This document shows, piece by piece, positions 57,422 to 64,000 of a DNA stretch of 64,000 bases. A model generated the notes under the pieces. The model had not been told where the DNA came from. It saw only the letters and a list, made by a program, of their open reading frames with translations, and did not search any database. How positions within the stretch are numbered: the stretch's first letter is position 1; every line of letters begins with the position of its first letter. Both the position numbers and the translations under genes were made by a program. Source of the DNA: Roseibium sp. (lineage in GTDB: Bacteria > Pseudomonadota > Alphaproteobacteria > Rhizobiales > Stappiaceae); assembly GCA_017643215.1 (NCBI GenBank), contig JAEPNV010000006.1, positions 224,587 through 288,586 on the forward strand, in the 5' to 3' direction.

Positions 57422-57803
57422 GCTCCGCGACCGAACCCGGCACCATTAAAAGCGGGTCTGAAACCGTTCCGCCAACACCTGCGGCATCGCCGGCATATCG
57501 GTAGTTTTGCCAATGAATGTAATGAAAACAGCGGCGAACGGGTCACAGCCGCGCGAGCGAACGGCTTTGCAAGCATCCGCGCCCTTAACGCTTCGGCGAG
57601 GCTTGGTGTACTATCGTTGCCCGGACAGTGCTTTTCCGGCAATGATTGTTCGCTGGTTAGAGGTAGTGCACAACGTTGTGCGGCACTGCTGTTTGCGCCG
57701 GCGCATCGATTCGTTGGGCGCGGCAGGAAAATGAATCAGGATTGGGGCCGGTCCGCGGATGGACGATCCCAAACGAATGTGGGCGAATGGAGCGAGACAA
57801 AAA
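57422..57803 (+). other. Intergenic region between ssb and the L,D-transpeptidase
   Basis: About 380 bases with no recognised gene, hairpin terminator or operator. An in-frame ATG at 57759 would extend the next gene into it. Confidence 0.4.
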
Positions 57804-59777
57804 ATGACAGTTCTTAACCGCGACAGGTCTACAGGTCCCGGCCGCCGCCCCATCCAGACCGTGCCCTTAAAACTCCTGCTGATGGCGGCCGTGACAGCCG
57901 GCAGTATCGGCGCAGTCGGCGTGCCGGATGCCTCGGCTCAGGGCTTTTTCCAGCGAATCTTCAATCCCGAGTATCAGCGCCAACAGGAATTGCGCCTTCG
58001 GCAAGAGAGGCTGAGGGAAAAGGCCAAGAAGGTCCGCGTCTCCGCGCCGCGCTATTACACCTATAAACCCGATGCCTGGACGACGGTTTCGCTCGCCGAG
58101 CTCGCCAAGGTGAAAACCGCTGCGGTGGAGGCGCCGGCGGAGGGCGCGGATGTGGCCGACGTTTCGGCGGTCGAGGCCGATGTCCCGGCGCCCGTTCTGA
58201 CGGATTTTGACCGGGCGCGGCCGGCGCTGAAGGATCTGCGGTTCAAGGCCCTGCCGGAAGTCGCGGATGCTGTGGAAGCGCATTACCGCGAAAGCCCGTC
58301 GTTCATCTGGACCGACAAGGGCACGCCGAATCCCAAGGCGCTGGATGTTCTCACGGCCTTGGAGGATGCGGCAGTCTACGGGCTCGATCCGGAAGATTAC
58401 AGGGTCGCCATGCCGGTTGCCGCATCGAACGGCGCGGAGTCAGACCCCGGTGAACACGTTCCGGGGCGTGACGCCATGGCGTTCGAAATGGCTCTGTCGG
58501 CCGCTGTCTTGACCTATATCCTGGACGCAGAGCGCGGCCGCGTCGATCCGAACCGGTTGTCGGGCTATCACGATTTGCCGCGCCACGATGTCGATCTCGT
58601 CGCTGCGATGCGCGATCTGCACACTCGTGCCGAGGCCGCCGCGGTGATGGTCTCCCATCATCCAAGCAGTTCGCATTTCGCGGCATTGAAGGCCACCTTG
58701 GCCGAACTGCGGGCCGAGGATGAGGACGAGGGGCGGATCGTGATCGCGCCCGGCACCTTTTTGAAGACCGGCCGGTCGAGCCCCGAAGTGAAGAATGTCG
58801 TCGCGGCGGTGAAAAAGAACGGCTCCGCCGCCCTATTGGAAAAACACGCCGAGACCCTGGCGGCTTATGGGGACGAAGAGCTCTACGGCGCGGATATCGC
58901 GGCGATGGTCAAGGACTTCCAGAAGGAAAACGATCTGTCGGCCGACGGCATCGTCGGCAAGAACACCATCCGCGCGCTTGTCGGTGTCACCAACGCGGCG
59001 AAGATCGCCAAGGTGCAGCTCGCGATGGAACGGAGCCGCTGGCTGCCGGAGGATTTGGGCGCGCGCAACGTGTTTATCAACCAGCCATCCTTCACCGCGA
59101 CCTATTCGGGCCCGGGCGAGGATCCGCTGTCCATGCGGGTTGTCGTTGGCAAGAAGTCGAACCAGACGAACTTCTTTTACGACAAGATCGAGATCGTTGA
59201 ATACAATCCCTATTGGGGCGTGCCCTATTCGATCATCGTCAATGAAATGATCCCGAAACTGGCACGTGACCCCAGCTACCTCGACCGGAAGGGCTACGAG
59301 GTAACGACCGTGTCGGGCCGCAAGGTGTCCTCCGCCTCGGTCGACTGGTACGCGGTGGCCGCCAAGCAGCAAAGCATCAATGTGCGCCAGTATCCGGGCC
59401 GGTCGAACGCGCTTGGGGAGGTGAAGATCCTGTTCCCGAACAAGCACCACATTTATATGCACGACACGCCGCACAAGAAGCTGTTCAACAAGGACCAAAG
59501 GGCCTTCAGCCATGGCTGCGTGCGCCTGCACGATCCCAAGGGCATGGCGGCCGCTGTCCTCGGTACATCCAAAGACTACATCACCGCTCAGATCGCCCAG
59601 GGTCAGAACCGGCAGGAACGGGTGGAGGATGACATCCCGGTTTATGTCGCCTATTTCACCGCCTGGCCCGATGTCAGCGGAACGGTTGCCTATCATCCCG
59701 ACATTTATGACCGGGACCGGCACCTGTTGAAGGCGCTGGATACAACCGACAAAGCGCGGACTGCCGCGCGCAGCTGA
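57804..59777 (+). CDS. L,D-transpeptidase (YcbB/LdtD-like)
   Basis: About 657 residues. An N-terminal signal peptide (LKLLLMAAVTAGSIGAVGVP, cleavage after ASA) exports it. A long scaffold domain is followed by a peptidoglycan-binding helix bundle (GADIAAMVKDFQKENDLSAD, about residue 360) and the YkuD catalytic domain with HDTPHKKLFNKDQRAFSHGC and VRLHDPKGMA; the catalytic cysteine is in SHGCVRL (about residue 570). It forms 3-3 crosslinks in peptidoglycan, the dominant type in Hyphomicrobiales. ATG 57804 (GGAG 11 bases upstream) was chosen; ATG 57759 adds 15 residues. Confidence 0.92.
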   Translation: MTVLNRDRSTGPGRRPIQTVPLKLLLMAAVTAGSIGAVGVPDASAQGFFQRIFNPEYQRQQELRLRQERLREKAKKVRVSAPRYYTYKPDAWTTVSLAELAKVKTAAVEAPAEGADVADVSAVEADVPAPVLTDFDRARPALKDLRFKALPEVADAVEAHYRESPSFIWTDKGTPNPKALDVLTALEDAAVYGLDPEDYRVAMPVAASNGAESDPGEHVPGRDAMAFEMALSAAVLTYILDAERGRVDPNRLSGYHDLPRHDVDLVAAMRDLHTRAEAAAVMVSHHPSSSHFAALKATLAELRAEDEDEGRIVIAPGTFLKTGRSSPEVKNVVAAVKKNGSAALLEKHAETLAAYGDEELYGADIAAMVKDFQKENDLSADGIVGKNTIRALVGVTNAAKIAKVQLAMERSRWLPEDLGARNVFINQPSFTATYSGPGEDPLSMRVVVGKKSNQTNFFYDKIEIVEYNPYWGVPYSIIVNEMIPKLARDPSYLDRKGYEVTTVSGRKVSSASVDWYAVAAKQQSINVRQYPGRSNALGEVKILFPNKHHIYMHDTPHKKLFNKDQRAFSHGCVRLHDPKGMAAAVLGTSKDYITAQIAQGQNRQERVEDDIPVYVAYFTAWPDVSGTVAYHPDIYDRDRHLLKALDTTDKARTAARS

Positions 59778-59799
59778 CCATGACGCTTCGCGGAAAAAA

Positions 59800-59825
59800 G
59801 CCGCGGGTAGTATCACGCCCGCGGC
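59800..59825. terminator. Left copy of a duplicated bidirectional terminator hairpin
   Basis: GCCGCGGG and CCCGCGGC form an 8-bp stem; the A-run GGAAAAAA precedes it, so it can terminate minus-strand transcripts. Its near-copy at 60267-60292 lies on the far side of the repeat element and is followed by TGTCGTTT. The pair appears to derive from one original terminator. Confidence 0.65.
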
Positions 59826-59868
59826 TCAGACTGCTGACAAACCAGCCAGTCTTTCGGCAGTCATGCTC
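59825..59868. repeat. Dispersed palindromic repeat, copy B, left part
   Basis: Starts with the terminal repeat CTCAGACTGCTGAC (59825-59838) and continues to TCATGCTC (59861-59868), matching copy A at 38610-38651. It is interrupted after the following GGGCCTGTCCC (59869-59879) by the mini-element and resumes at 60169. Confidence 0.8.
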
Positions 59869-59879
59869 GGGCCTGTCCC

Positions 59880-60168
59880 ACTGCTGTCCGGTATAAAATC
59901 CAGGGGCAGGCATATGTCATTGAACCAATTGCGCTTTGGCCAGCCCAAACGCGCAAGGACATGCGATCTGGCATTGGGACTACCAGCAGTTCTGTGCCTT
60001 TCCGGAGGACGCACGGCGGCCATCCGGGACCCAGCAATCCCTGAATTTTATTCTGGAAACCAAAACCTTCCGCAAAGTGCCGGGCCCCGGCTCGGGGGCC
60101 GGGGCGGCAGGGTGAGGCATGCGGGCTGACAATGAATATCCCACAACCGCGTTAAACCGGACAGCAGT
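59880..60168. mobile_element. 289-bp non-autonomous mini-element with terminal inverted repeats and 11-bp target duplication
   Basis: Ends ACTGCTGTCCGGTATAAA (left) and GTTAAACCGGACAGCAGT (right) are inverted repeats with 13 identical outer bases and 16 of 17 overall. GGGCCTGTCCC is duplicated on both sides (59869-59879 and 60169-60179) and occurs only once in the uninterrupted copy A at 38651-38661. The interior has no recognisable transposase. The 11-bp duplication length fits IS4-type mobilisation (inference). It split repeat copy B in the loop of a hairpin. Confidence 0.85.
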
Positions 60169-60267
60169 GGGCCTGTCCCGAGCATCCATCACGCCTTGAT
60201 TTTTATGGATTCTCGGAACCTTGTCCGAGGATGACGACGGAAAACGGGGAATTGTCAGCAACCTCAG
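60169..60267. repeat. Dispersed palindromic repeat, copy B, right part
   Basis: Continues from GGGCCTGTCCC (60169-60179) through CGAGCATCCATCACGCCTTG, a TTCTCGGAACCTTGTCCGAGG hairpin region and the terminal repeat GTCAGCAACCTCAG (60254-60267), following copy A at 38651-38751. A terminator hairpin copy adjoins it at 60267-60292. Confidence 0.8.
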
Positions 60268-60292
60268 CCACGGGCGGTGTCACGCCCGCGGC
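60267..60292. terminator. Right copy of a duplicated terminator hairpin
   Basis: GCCACGGG and CCCGCGGC pair with one mismatch around CGGTGTCACG; TGTCGTTT follows on the plus strand. Near-identical to 59800-59825. Confidence 0.6.
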
Positions 60293-60298
60293 TGTCGT

Positions 60299-60622
60299 TT
60301 AGTCTGCCGACAGGCAGGTCTTTAAACTGTCCGCCAGATGTGCGATCCGCTTTGCGCAAAGTGCCGGACTGTAGGCAAGACCGGCCCCGAGCGGATCGAG
60401 CATTGCAGGGCGGGCAGCGGTGTCGTCCAAGTGCGCTACGGCGATTTTTGGCTCGAACTGCGGTTCGCAAAACTCGCAAACGGCTTCAAGATCCTCGATC
60501 CGATCCCGGATCTTTCGAACGCGCTCGGCGCTAAGGCGCGGGAAGGTCACCCGCAGGACGTATAGAGACAGAAAAAAATCATTTAGAAGAATGTATTGGT
60601 ACCATGTGCTACGAAACAACAT
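60299..60622 (-). CDS. Hypothetical protein
   Basis: A possible 107-residue protein starting MLFRSTWYQYILLNDFFLSL, with no signal or motif that I recognise. The middle (RKIRDRIEDLEAVCEFCEPQ) is helical, and two cysteines form CEFC. It is convergent with the L,D-transpeptidase gene. The AT-rich N-terminal part and the lack of a ribosome-binding site leave open that it is not expressed. Confidence 0.35.
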   Translation of the reverse strand: MLFRSTWYQYILLNDFFLSLYVLRVTFPRLSAERVRKIRDRIEDLEAVCEFCEPQFEPKIAVAHLDDTAARPAMLDPLGAGLAYSPALCAKRIAHLADSLKTCLSAD

Positions 60623-60798
60623 TAAGTTTTTTGCGGATTGAGACCAAAACGCCGTTTGACCTGGTAAACCGGCGACAGGCCATCGTTGTCCGGTTCCGTG
60701 CTGCATTCGCGTTGCGTCTGGGCGGCCGCGGCGTTTAGGCTTGCCTTGACCGCCGGCTGGAACCGGCGACCGCGACGCAAGGCTTTGTCGGCGCCATC

Positions 60799-61686
60799 AT
60801 GGAACAGACTCTGCGGAACCCTTATAAAAGTGAGAAACTGGCTGACAGTTTTCTGCTGCCCGATCCACCGCCGACGGCGGCGAGCCTGATCGTCACCATC
60901 TACGGCGACGCCATCGAACCGCGCGGTGGGGTGCTTTGGATGGGGAACCTGATTGATCTTTGCGCGCGCTTTTCCATCAGTGAAACCCGGGTGCGCACGG
61001 CCGTTTCACGGTTGGTCGGGGGCGGCCAACTCGTCGGTGAACGGGAGGGGCGCCGCAGTTTTTATCGGCTGACACCGGAAGCGCGCCGGGAGTACCTGGC
61101 CGCCGCCCATGTGCTGTTTGGCGGCGAACCGCCGGCGGCGGAATTCACTTTCGCCTTGAATGTGCCGCCCGAAGCGCAAAAGCGGATGGAAAACGAGGGA
61201 TTTGCCGAAGCCGGTGCCGGCATATGGCTCGGCGCGGACCGGCCACGCCCGGATCTACCGGGTGTGGTGTTCAAGGCGCATCCGCAAACAGGCGACGCCG
61301 ATCTACTCGAATTGTGCATGCGGCTATGGCCATTGGATATGTTTGCCGACCGGTATCGCGATTTCTTGGACCGTTACGAGCCGGTGAAACAGGCCTTGGT
61401 GGCGGGGCTCACTCTCGGTCCGGAATCGGCTTTGTCGGCGCGCCTTGCCATGGTGCACGCCTATCGCGGGATCGTGCTGCGCGACCCGCGGTTACCGTCC
61501 ACCGCGCTGCCGGACAATTGGCCGGGCAGGGATGCCAAGATATTGTTTTCCCATCTTTACCGCGCCTTGTCGCCGGCCGCAGACAGCCATATCGGCGCAA
61601 TTTTCTCGAACGCCTCGGGCGCCCTGCCGGTTCGAACGCCGGCCACCGACAAGCGCTTGGCTGATCTTGGCGAAGCCGGAGGATGA
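60799..61686 (+). CDS. paaX: PaaX-family transcriptional repressor
   Basis: A 295-residue regulator of phenylacetate degradation; it represses paa genes and is released by phenylacetyl-CoA. The N-terminal winged helix contains ASLIVTIYGDAIEPRGGVLW, NLIDLCARFSISETRVRTAV and SRLVGGGQLVGEREGRRSFY. The C-terminal PaaX domain holds LELCMRLWPLDMFADRYRDF and MVHAYRGIVLRDPRLPSTAL. It precedes paaA on the same strand, 162 bases away, with a palindrome in the gap. Confidence 0.94.
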   Translation: MEQTLRNPYKSEKLADSFLLPDPPPTAASLIVTIYGDAIEPRGGVLWMGNLIDLCARFSISETRVRTAVSRLVGGGQLVGEREGRRSFYRLTPEARREYLAAAHVLFGGEPPAAEFTFALNVPPEAQKRMENEGFAEAGAGIWLGADRPRPDLPGVVFKAHPQTGDADLLELCMRLWPLDMFADRYRDFLDRYEPVKQALVAGLTLGPESALSARLAMVHAYRGIVLRDPRLPSTALPDNWPGRDAKILFSHLYRALSPAADSHIGAIFSNASGALPVRTPATDKRLADLGEAGG

Positions 61687-61763
61687 CATGGCTCATGTAT
61701 CAAAAGCATCACAAGAATCGCCCATTTTTTGCTTTTCATGTGACGTTTTTTCATCTATAAAGT

Positions 61764-61775
61764 GACCGTTCGGTC
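61764..61775. promoter_or_regulatory. Palindrome upstream of paaA
   Basis: GACCG and CGGTC flank TT in GACCGTTCGGTC, 74 bases before the paaA start. Such sites often serve TetR-type repressors, but could also bind PaaX. The regulator is unknown. Confidence 0.5.
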
Positions 61776-61848
61776 GATCAATTTCGGCGATGGTCGGGAG
61801 AATGCATCTTGCGGCGGAGGGGCCGCAATCGATTTGGAGGACGCGGAC

Positions 61849-62841
61849 ATGTATGCGCAGATGGTCAAGTCGACGGGCAAGGGGGTCAAAACCCTGGAGG
61901 AGATGAGCCCGCAAGAGCGTGCCTTTCAGGAGCGCATCGACCGCGGCGACAAGATCGAGCCAAAGGAATGGATGCCGGATGCGTACCGAAAGACGTTGAT
62001 CCGGCAGATCGGCCAGCACGCCCATTCTGAAATCGTGGGTCAGTTGCCGGAGGGCAACTGGATCACGCGCGCCCCAACTTTGGAACGCAAGGCGATCCTG
62101 CTCGCCAAGGTCCAGGACGAAGCCGGACACGGTCTTTATCTTTACTGCGCCGCCGAGACGCTGGGTGTCAGCCGCGACGAACTGATCGAAAAGCTGCACA
62201 GCGGCCAGATGAAATATTCATCGATCTTCAACTATCCGACGTTGAACTGGGCCGACATCGGCGCGGTCGGCTGGCTGGTCGACGGCGCCGCGATCATGAA
62301 CCAGGTCCCGTTGCAGCGCACGTCCTACGGGCCCTACAGCCGGGCGATGATCCGCATCTGCAAGGAAGAAAGCTTCCACCAGCGCCAGGGCTACGACATC
62401 ATGATGAAAATGGCGTTTGGTACCCCGGAGCAAAAGGAGATGGCCCAGGATGCGCTCAACCGCTTCTGGTATCCCTCGCTGATGATGTTCGGCCCGTCCG
62501 ACAAGGATTCGGTGCATTCCGCCCAGTCCATGGCCTGGAAAATCAAGATCAACACCAACGACGAGTTGCGCCAGAAATTCGTCGACCAGACCGTGCCGCA
62601 GGCGGGATATCTCGGTTTGAGCATTCCCGATGACACGCTGACATGGAACGAGGAGAAGGGCGGCTATGATTTCGCCGAACCGGACTGGTCCGAGTTCTAC
62701 AAGGTCCTGAAAGGCAATGGCCCCTGCAACAAGGAGCGGCTCGGCGCGCGCGTCAAGGCCTGGGACGACGGCGCCTGGTTCCGCGACGGCTTGATGGCGC
62801 ATGCGGAAAAGAAAGCTGCGGCCAAAGTGGCGGCGGAGTAG
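61849..62841 (+). CDS. paaA: 1,2-phenylacetyl-CoA epoxidase, subunit A
   Basis: A 330-residue diiron catalytic subunit that epoxidises the ring of phenylacetyl-CoA. Iron ligands are in [20 protein letters not shown] (about residue 90) and [20 protein letters not shown] (about residue 175). Other family segments are [20 protein letters not shown] and [23 protein letters not shown] 61849 follows TTGGAGG. An upstream in-frame start at 61762 would overlap the operator and is unlikely. Confidence 0.97.
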   Translation: MYAQMVKSTGKGVKTLEEMSPQERAFQERIDRGDKIEPKEWMPDAYRKTLIRQIGQHAHSEIVGQLPEGNWITRAPTLERKAILLAKVQDEAGHGLYLYCAAETLGVSRDELIEKLHSGQMKYSSIFNYPTLNWADIGAVGWLVDGAAIMNQVPLQRTSYGPYSRAMIRICKEESFHQRQGYDIMMKMAFGTPEQKEMAQDALNRFWYPSLMMFGPSDKDSVHSAQSMAWKIKINTNDELRQKFVDQTVPQAGYLGLSIPDDTLTWNEEKGGYDFAEPDWSEFYKVLKGNGPCNKERLGARVKAWDDGAWFRDGLMAHAEKKAAAKVAAE

Positions 62842-62842
62842 C

Positions 62843-63331
62843 ATGGTGGCCGGTTCCCATATCGCCGAGTTGAACCTTGGCCGGCTGCGCTACGACATCA
62901 TGGATCCGCGGGTGGCCGATTTCGTCAACAATTTGAACCGTGTGAACGCGGTCGCGGAACGCTCGCCTGGCTTTGTCTGGCGGCTCAAGGATGAGGCCAC
63001 CGGCAACGCGACGCAGATGGCCGTTGAGGGCAATCCGCGCCTGATTCCGAACATCTCGGTTTGGGAAGATGTGGCCTCGCTGGAACAGTTCGTGTTCCAG
63101 ACGGTCCACAAGCGATTTTATGCCCGCCGGACCGCGTGGTTTCAGGCCATGGACAAGATGCACTTCGTGATGTGGCCGGTCGCGCCGGGCCACCGGCCGG
63201 ATTTGCCCGAGGCGCTCGACCGGCTTGACCATTTGAACGCCCACGGTTCGAGCGACCACGCCTTTGGATGGGACCATGTGCCGGACGCGCAAATCTGGCG
63301 GTCCGCGCGCTGTGACCGCCCGGCGGCGTAA
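62843..63331 (+). CDS. DUF3291 domain protein within the paa operon
   Basis: A 162-residue protein of the DUF3291 family: HIAELNLGRLRYDIMDPRVA, FVNNLNRVNAVAERSPGFVW, NISVWEDVASLEQFVFQTVH, KRFYARRTAWFQAMDKMHFV and MWPVAPGHRPDLPEALDRLD. The fold is probably a dimeric alpha/beta-barrel, like monooxygenase-related proteins. It starts one base after the paaA stop and is followed by paaB after 11 bases, so it is translated with the epoxidase genes. The usual order is paaA-paaB, so this is an insertion. Its function in the pathway is not known. Confidence 0.9.
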   Translation: MVAGSHIAELNLGRLRYDIMDPRVADFVNNLNRVNAVAERSPGFVWRLKDEATGNATQMAVEGNPRLIPNISVWEDVASLEQFVFQTVHKRFYARRTAWFQAMDKMHFVMWPVAPGHRPDLPEALDRLDHLNAHGSSDHAFGWDHVPDAQIWRSARCDRPAA

Positions 63332-63342
63332 CGGAGGATGAC

Positions 63343-63627
63343 ATGAAAAAGGAATGGCCTCTTTGGGAGGTGTTCATCCGCGGACAGCATGGCCTCAATC
63401 ACCGCCATGTGGGCAGCCTGCACGCGCCGGATGCGGAAATGGCGGTCAAGAACGCCCGCGACGTTTACACGCGGCGCAATGAGGGCGTGTCCATCTGGGT
63501 GGTGGAATCCAAGCACATCACCGCCTCGAGCCCGTCCGACAAGGGTCCCTTGTTCGACCCGTCCAACTCCAAGGTCTACCGGCATCCGACCTTCTTCGAC
63601 ATCCCGGATGACGTGGGACATATGTGA
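63343..63627 (+). CDS. paaB: 1,2-phenylacetyl-CoA epoxidase, subunit B
   Basis: A 94-residue small subunit of the PaaABCE epoxidase: EWPLWEVFIRGQHGLNHRHV, GSLHAPDAEMAVKNARDVYT, RRNEGVSIWVVESKHITASS and DPSNSKVYRHPTFFDIP. It links subunits rather than carrying a catalytic centre. ATG 63343 follows GGAGG. paaC starts 10 bases after its stop. Confidence 0.96.
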   Translation: MKKEWPLWEVFIRGQHGLNHRHVGSLHAPDAEMAVKNARDVYTRRNEGVSIWVVESKHITASSPSDKGPLFDPSNSKVYRHPTFFDIPDDVGHM

Positions 63628-63637
63628 GGGCACAGCC

Positions 63638-64000
63638 ATGGGTGAAATCGACAAGGACATCTATGCCGACTGGCTGATGCGTTTGGGCGACAACACACTG
63701 GTTCTCGGACACCGCCTGTCGGAATGGTGCGGCCATTCGCCGGTGCTGGAAGAAGACATCGCCATGGCGAACACGTCGCTTGACCTGATCGGTCAGACGC
63801 AGATGTGGCTGGGGCTGGCCGGAGACGTGGAAGAAAAGGGCCGGACCGCTGACAATCTGGCCTATCTGCGCGATGCGTCGAAATTCCGGAACGTTCTCCT
63901 TGTCGAGCGGCCGAACGGGGACTTCGGCCAGACCCTGATGCGCCAGTTTCTGTTTGACGCCTGGCATTTCGCAATGCTGACTTCGTTGAAGACGTCTTCC
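63638..64000 (+). CDS. paaC: 1,2-phenylacetyl-CoA epoxidase, subunit C (3' truncated by the window)
   Basis: The first 121 residues of PaaC, a structural ferritin-like subunit that binds PaaA. Recognised by DWLMRLGDNTLVLGHRLSEW, CGHSPVLEEDIAMANTSLDL and IGQTQMWLGLAGDVEE, then FRNVLLVERPNGDFGQTLMR and QFLFDAWHFAML. The frame is open to the window end, so paaC (and likely paaD, paaE) continue outside. ATG 63638 follows GAGGG. Confidence 0.95.
   Translation, partial: MGEIDKDIYADWLMRLGDNTLVLGHRLSEWCGHSPVLEEDIAMANTSLDLIGQTQMWLGLAGDVEEKGRTADNLAYLRDASKFRNVLLVERPNGDFGQTLMRQFLFDAWHFAMLTSLKTSS

Noticed and set aside
59911..60129. Frame inside the mini-element (MSLNQLRFGQPKRART...)
   Set aside because: Short, no transposase motif, low-complexity end; treated as non-coding interior.

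Overview
The window is a chromosomal segment from an alphaproteobacterium, most likely of the order Hyphomicrobiales (Rhizobiales). This is an inference from gene content and gene order: a SUF operon led by a second cysteine desulfurase, a B12-dependent ribonucleotide reductase, an ExoR-like Sel1-repeat protein, an NDUFA12-type complex I protein, the order argS-SPOR-nagZ-scpAB-tatABC-serS-surE-pcm-LysM/M23-ATPase-yajC-secDF, two DUF1127 proteins, and a GAAC-N7-GAAC SOS box. Coding density is high and base composition is GC-rich. I see no tRNA, rRNA, CRISPR array, prophage or intact transposase.

Layout. 1-5.1 kb: the end of an ECF sigma factor, its putative membrane anti-sigma factor, and nrdJ on the minus strand with a NrdR-type operator over its promoter. 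5.5-8.6 kb: a CheY-like protein, an NDUFA12 homologue, a small membrane protein, a GNAT acetyltransferase and an alpha/beta hydrolase. 8.6-16.7 kb: the SUF Fe-S assembly operon (desulfurase, sufB, C, D, S, T, A) behind a promoter covered by two iron/Fe-S type operator candidates, then a TenA protein. 16.8-22.3 kb: a diguanylate cyclase, an RhlE-like helicase, a two-gene unit of unknown function and a sulfotransferase-like protein. 22.3-27.7 kb: parE, a possible 32-residue membrane peptide, exoR, a secreted Cys-rich protein, xthA and erpA. 27.9-50.1 kb: dgt and a long housekeeping cluster for translation, cell envelope, chromosome condensation (ScpAB) and protein export (Tat, YajC/SecDF), ending in homologues of the mitochondrial complex I assembly factors NDUFAF3 and NDUFAF6. 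50.1-59.8 kb: trmFO, a putative lipoprotein, two DUF1127 genes each followed by stem-loop RNAs, uvrA and ssb around an SOS box, and an L,D-transpeptidase. 59.8-60.3 kb: nested palindromic repeats. 60.3-64 kb: paaX and the start of a phenylacetyl-CoA epoxidase operon (paaA, a DUF3291 gene, paaB, paaC), cut by the window end.

Most genes are recognisable housekeeping functions. The parts most worth a second look are the DUF1127/CCTCCTCCC stem-loop RNA locus (52.4-53.3 kb), the nested mobile repeats (59.8-60.3 kb, with a sister copy at 38.6 kb), the overlapping regulatory sites upstream of the suf operon, the unknown gene pair at 19.9-21.4 kb, and the DUF3291 gene inserted between paaA and paaB. 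I did not find a clearly new multi-gene defence or metabolic system.
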